64,000 nucleotides of DNA, taken from Runella sp. SP2 (GTDB taxonomy: Bacteria; Bacteroidota; Bacteroidia; Cytophagales; Spirosomataceae). Position numbers and translations under genes: made by a program. Positions 62,461-64,000 of the stretch are shown piece by piece; the first letter of the stretch is position 1; every line of letters starts with the position of its first letter. The notes beneath the pieces were generated by a model that saw only the letters and a program-made list of their open reading frames with translations, was not told the origin of the DNA and did not search any database. The stretch lies in the NCBI RefSeq assembly GCF_003711225.1, contig NZ_CP031030.1, forward strand, positions 4,464,001 to 4,528,000, in the 5' to 3' direction.

Positions 62461-64000
62461 TTATTTTAATAAATTAGCTATTTTGTCTAAGGCCAAGATG
62501 GAGAAAATTGGTTCGCCAGTTGGAGTGTAATTGGGATTAGACGAGACAAAAAGTTGGTTGATAAGTCGTTCCATTTCATCAGAAGAAAGTCGAACCAAAT
62601 GCCGCGATGCAAAACGTTTGGCCAAACTTCGGGCAGTTGTTTCGGCACGGTTGAGTTGAAGGTCGGCATAGCTTTGACGGAGTTGTTCGGTCAGTTCTTC
62701 AAAAACCTTTTGCGCATCTTCGGCAGGAAAATCAGTTGGCATACTTCTCACCACAAGCGTATCGGGGCCTAAGGAGTCAAAATCAAACCCAAGAGCCAAA
62801 ATCTCATCCCGCATTTCGAGGATAAGCGGCACATCAGCCAACGGTAAACGAACCGTAATTGGAAACAGAAGTTGTTGCGAAACGGCGGTTGGGGAATCGA
62901 GTTGCTTGAGGTATCGGTCATAAAGCACTCGCTCGTAAGCAGCTCGCTGGTCGATGAGCATCATGCCCGATTTGACCGATGACACAATGTAACGATTTTG
63001 GATTTGAACGGCCAAACGGCGATTTTGGAGTTCTTCGTCTTCTTTGATTTGGACGTCATTGGCGCGGCTGCCCAGCGTTGGGCTTGACGCAGACGGCGCT
63101 GTTGGGATAAATTCGTCTTCTTCTCCCAAATCGAGCGTGGCCTGCACAGGCGTGGGGTCTGTTTTCTGGAATCCTTCAAACAATTTATCCCAATTGGCGA
63201 GGTTTGACTCTTCCCTCGGCGTTTTGCTCGGCGGGGAGTAAGAAGAAGCGAAAGAACCACCACTGTTATCACTACCTAAGCTTGGACTACTCTCTCGGGA
63301 AGAGGGCATAGACAGCGGCTTGGTGGGAGTAGCACGCGACGGCAACGGGCTCAAAAAATTGACGTTTGAGTCAAAATCAATCGAATGTGAAAGGTGGTTG
63401 ACACTAATTGCTTTTCGGACAGCGGCCATCAACAGGGCATAAACCGACCGCTCATCGTCAAATTTTATTTCGGTTTTGGTTGGGTGAATGTTGATGTCAA
63501 TGTGCGACGGGTCAAGGTCGAGGTGAAGCACATAAAAAGGATGACTACCTTCATTGATGGTACCTTCGTAGGCCGACAACACCGCGTGGTGCAAATAATT
63601 ATGTTTTACATATCGGTCGTTGACAAAAAAGAACTGCTCCCCCCTCGTTTTACGGGCAAATTCGGGTTTCCCAATGTAACCTTTTACGGTCACAAAAGGG
63701 GTTTCTTCTTGGCAATTAATGATATTCTCACGGTAGTTTTTCCCGAACATATCCACGATACGGCGGCTAATTTTACCCGAATACAAATTATAAATCTCAG
63801 TATCGTTGTGGTAGAGCGACAAGCTTACTTCGGGATGAGCGAGGGAAACTCGCTGGAACTCGTCGAGGATATGACGCATTTCTACCGAGTTGGTTTTGAG
63901 GAAGTTGCGGCGAGCTGGTACGTTAAAAAACAGGTTTTTTACCAGAATGTTTGTTCCTGGCAAACACGCCACCGACTCCTGAGACTTTAAATCAGACCCT
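62461..64000 (-). CDS. mutL: DNA mismatch repair protein MutL, C-terminal part (partial)
   Basis: The reading frame is open to the right edge (in frame at 63999) and the N-terminal ATPase motifs lie outside the window; 513 codons remain. The first visible residues, GSDLKSQESVACLPGTNILVKNLFFNVPARRNFLK, are the MutL NVPAR motif region. Next comes the transducer (GYIGKPEFARKTRGEQFFFVNDRYV, HIDINIHPTKTEIKF), a Ser/Pro-rich linker (about 63350-63200) and the dimerisation domain (MLIDQRAAYERVLYDRYL, LAKRFASRHLVRLSSDEMERLI). The GTG near 63972 is not a start. An endonuclease motif DQHAxxER appears as DQRAAYER. Confidence 0.95.
   Translation of the reverse strand, partial: GSDLKSQESVACLPGTNILVKNLFFNVPARRNFLKTNSVEMRHILDEFQRVSLAHPEVSLSLYHNDTEIYNLYSGKISRRIVDMFGKNYRENIINCQEETPFVTVKGYIGKPEFARKTRGEQFFFVNDRYVKHNYLHHAVLSAYEGTINEGSHPFYVLHLDLDPSHIDINIHPTKTEIKFDDERSVYALLMAAVRKAISVNHLSHSIDFDSNVNFLSPLPSRATPTKPLSMPSSRESSPSLGSDNSGGSFASSYSPPSKTPREESNLANWDKLFEGFQKTDPTPVQATLDLGEEDEFIPTAPSASSPTLGSRANDVQIKEDEELQNRRLAVQIQNRYIVSSVKSGMMLIDQRAAYERVLYDRYLKQLDSPTAVSQQLLFPITVRLPLADVPLILEMRDEILALGFDFDSLGPDTLVVRSMPTDFPAEDAQKVFEELTEQLRQSYADLQLNRAETTARSLAKRFASRHLVRLSSDEMERLINQLFVSSNPNYTPTGEPIFSILALDKIANLLK

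Overview
The window looks like chromosome of a free-living member of the Bacteroidota, most likely Cytophagales/Spirosomataceae (Runella-like). Evidence: a SusC/SusD pair, TonB-dependent receptors with carboxypeptidase-regulatory-like N-termini, a CRTAC1-type FG-GAP lipoprotein, a C-terminal 3-coathanger-like domain, a fused E1 alpha/beta dehydrogenase, and TTG-N19/20-TAnnTTTG promoters of the Bacteroidota type. The genus is inference. No rRNA, tRNA, CRISPR array, insertion sequence or prophage was seen.

Layout. 0-6.5 kb: a cation/proton antiporter, a higBA toxin-antitoxin module behind a 33-bp palindrome and between two 48-bp direct repeats, a secreted TIM-barrel isomerase-like protein, an S9 peptidase and N-carbamoylputrescine amidase. 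6.7-14.2 kb: two paralogous secreted leucine-rich-repeat proteins; the first (1898 aa) joins LRRs, eight Ig-like repeats, plant-type LRRs, an alpha/beta-hydrolase and a 3-coathanger-like domain. 14.2-21 kb: Uma2 nuclease, serine hydrolase, DUF1573 protein, fused E1, phosphosulfolactate synthase, DedA. 21-34 kb: a SusC-SusD-CRTAC1 uptake locus, a degenerate-Nudix (NrtR-type) regulator with two palindromes in the shared intergenic region, and a PQQ-type dehydrogenase/cytochrome c fusion.

34-49.6 kb is the most interesting part: an inorganic-carbon island. An OmpR-type response regulator and histidine kinase lead directly into dabA-dabB (energy-coupled CO2 hydration/bicarbonate accumulation), followed by a SulP transporter. 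Further on are two more SulP transporters, each followed by a beta-carbonic anhydrase. An acyl-ACP desaturase and a PlsC acyltransferase lie in between. The dabA and first sulP promoters carry the same unusual signal: four TTAA elements exactly 11 bp apart, with a GAnnTTTG -7 element 15 bp after the start of the last TTAA. This is what a tandem OmpR/PhoP-family operator looks like, and it ties both transporters to the adjacent two-component system. No carbon-fixation gene is visible, so the island probably supplies bicarbonate for anaplerosis or pH/CO2 homeostasis.

49.6-64 kb: a TonB receptor divergent from a MarR regulator, a dicarboxylate symporter, a GH109-like/nagB/esterase operon for amino-sugar use, then dxs, two rhomboid proteases and the C-terminal part of mutL, which runs off the right edge.
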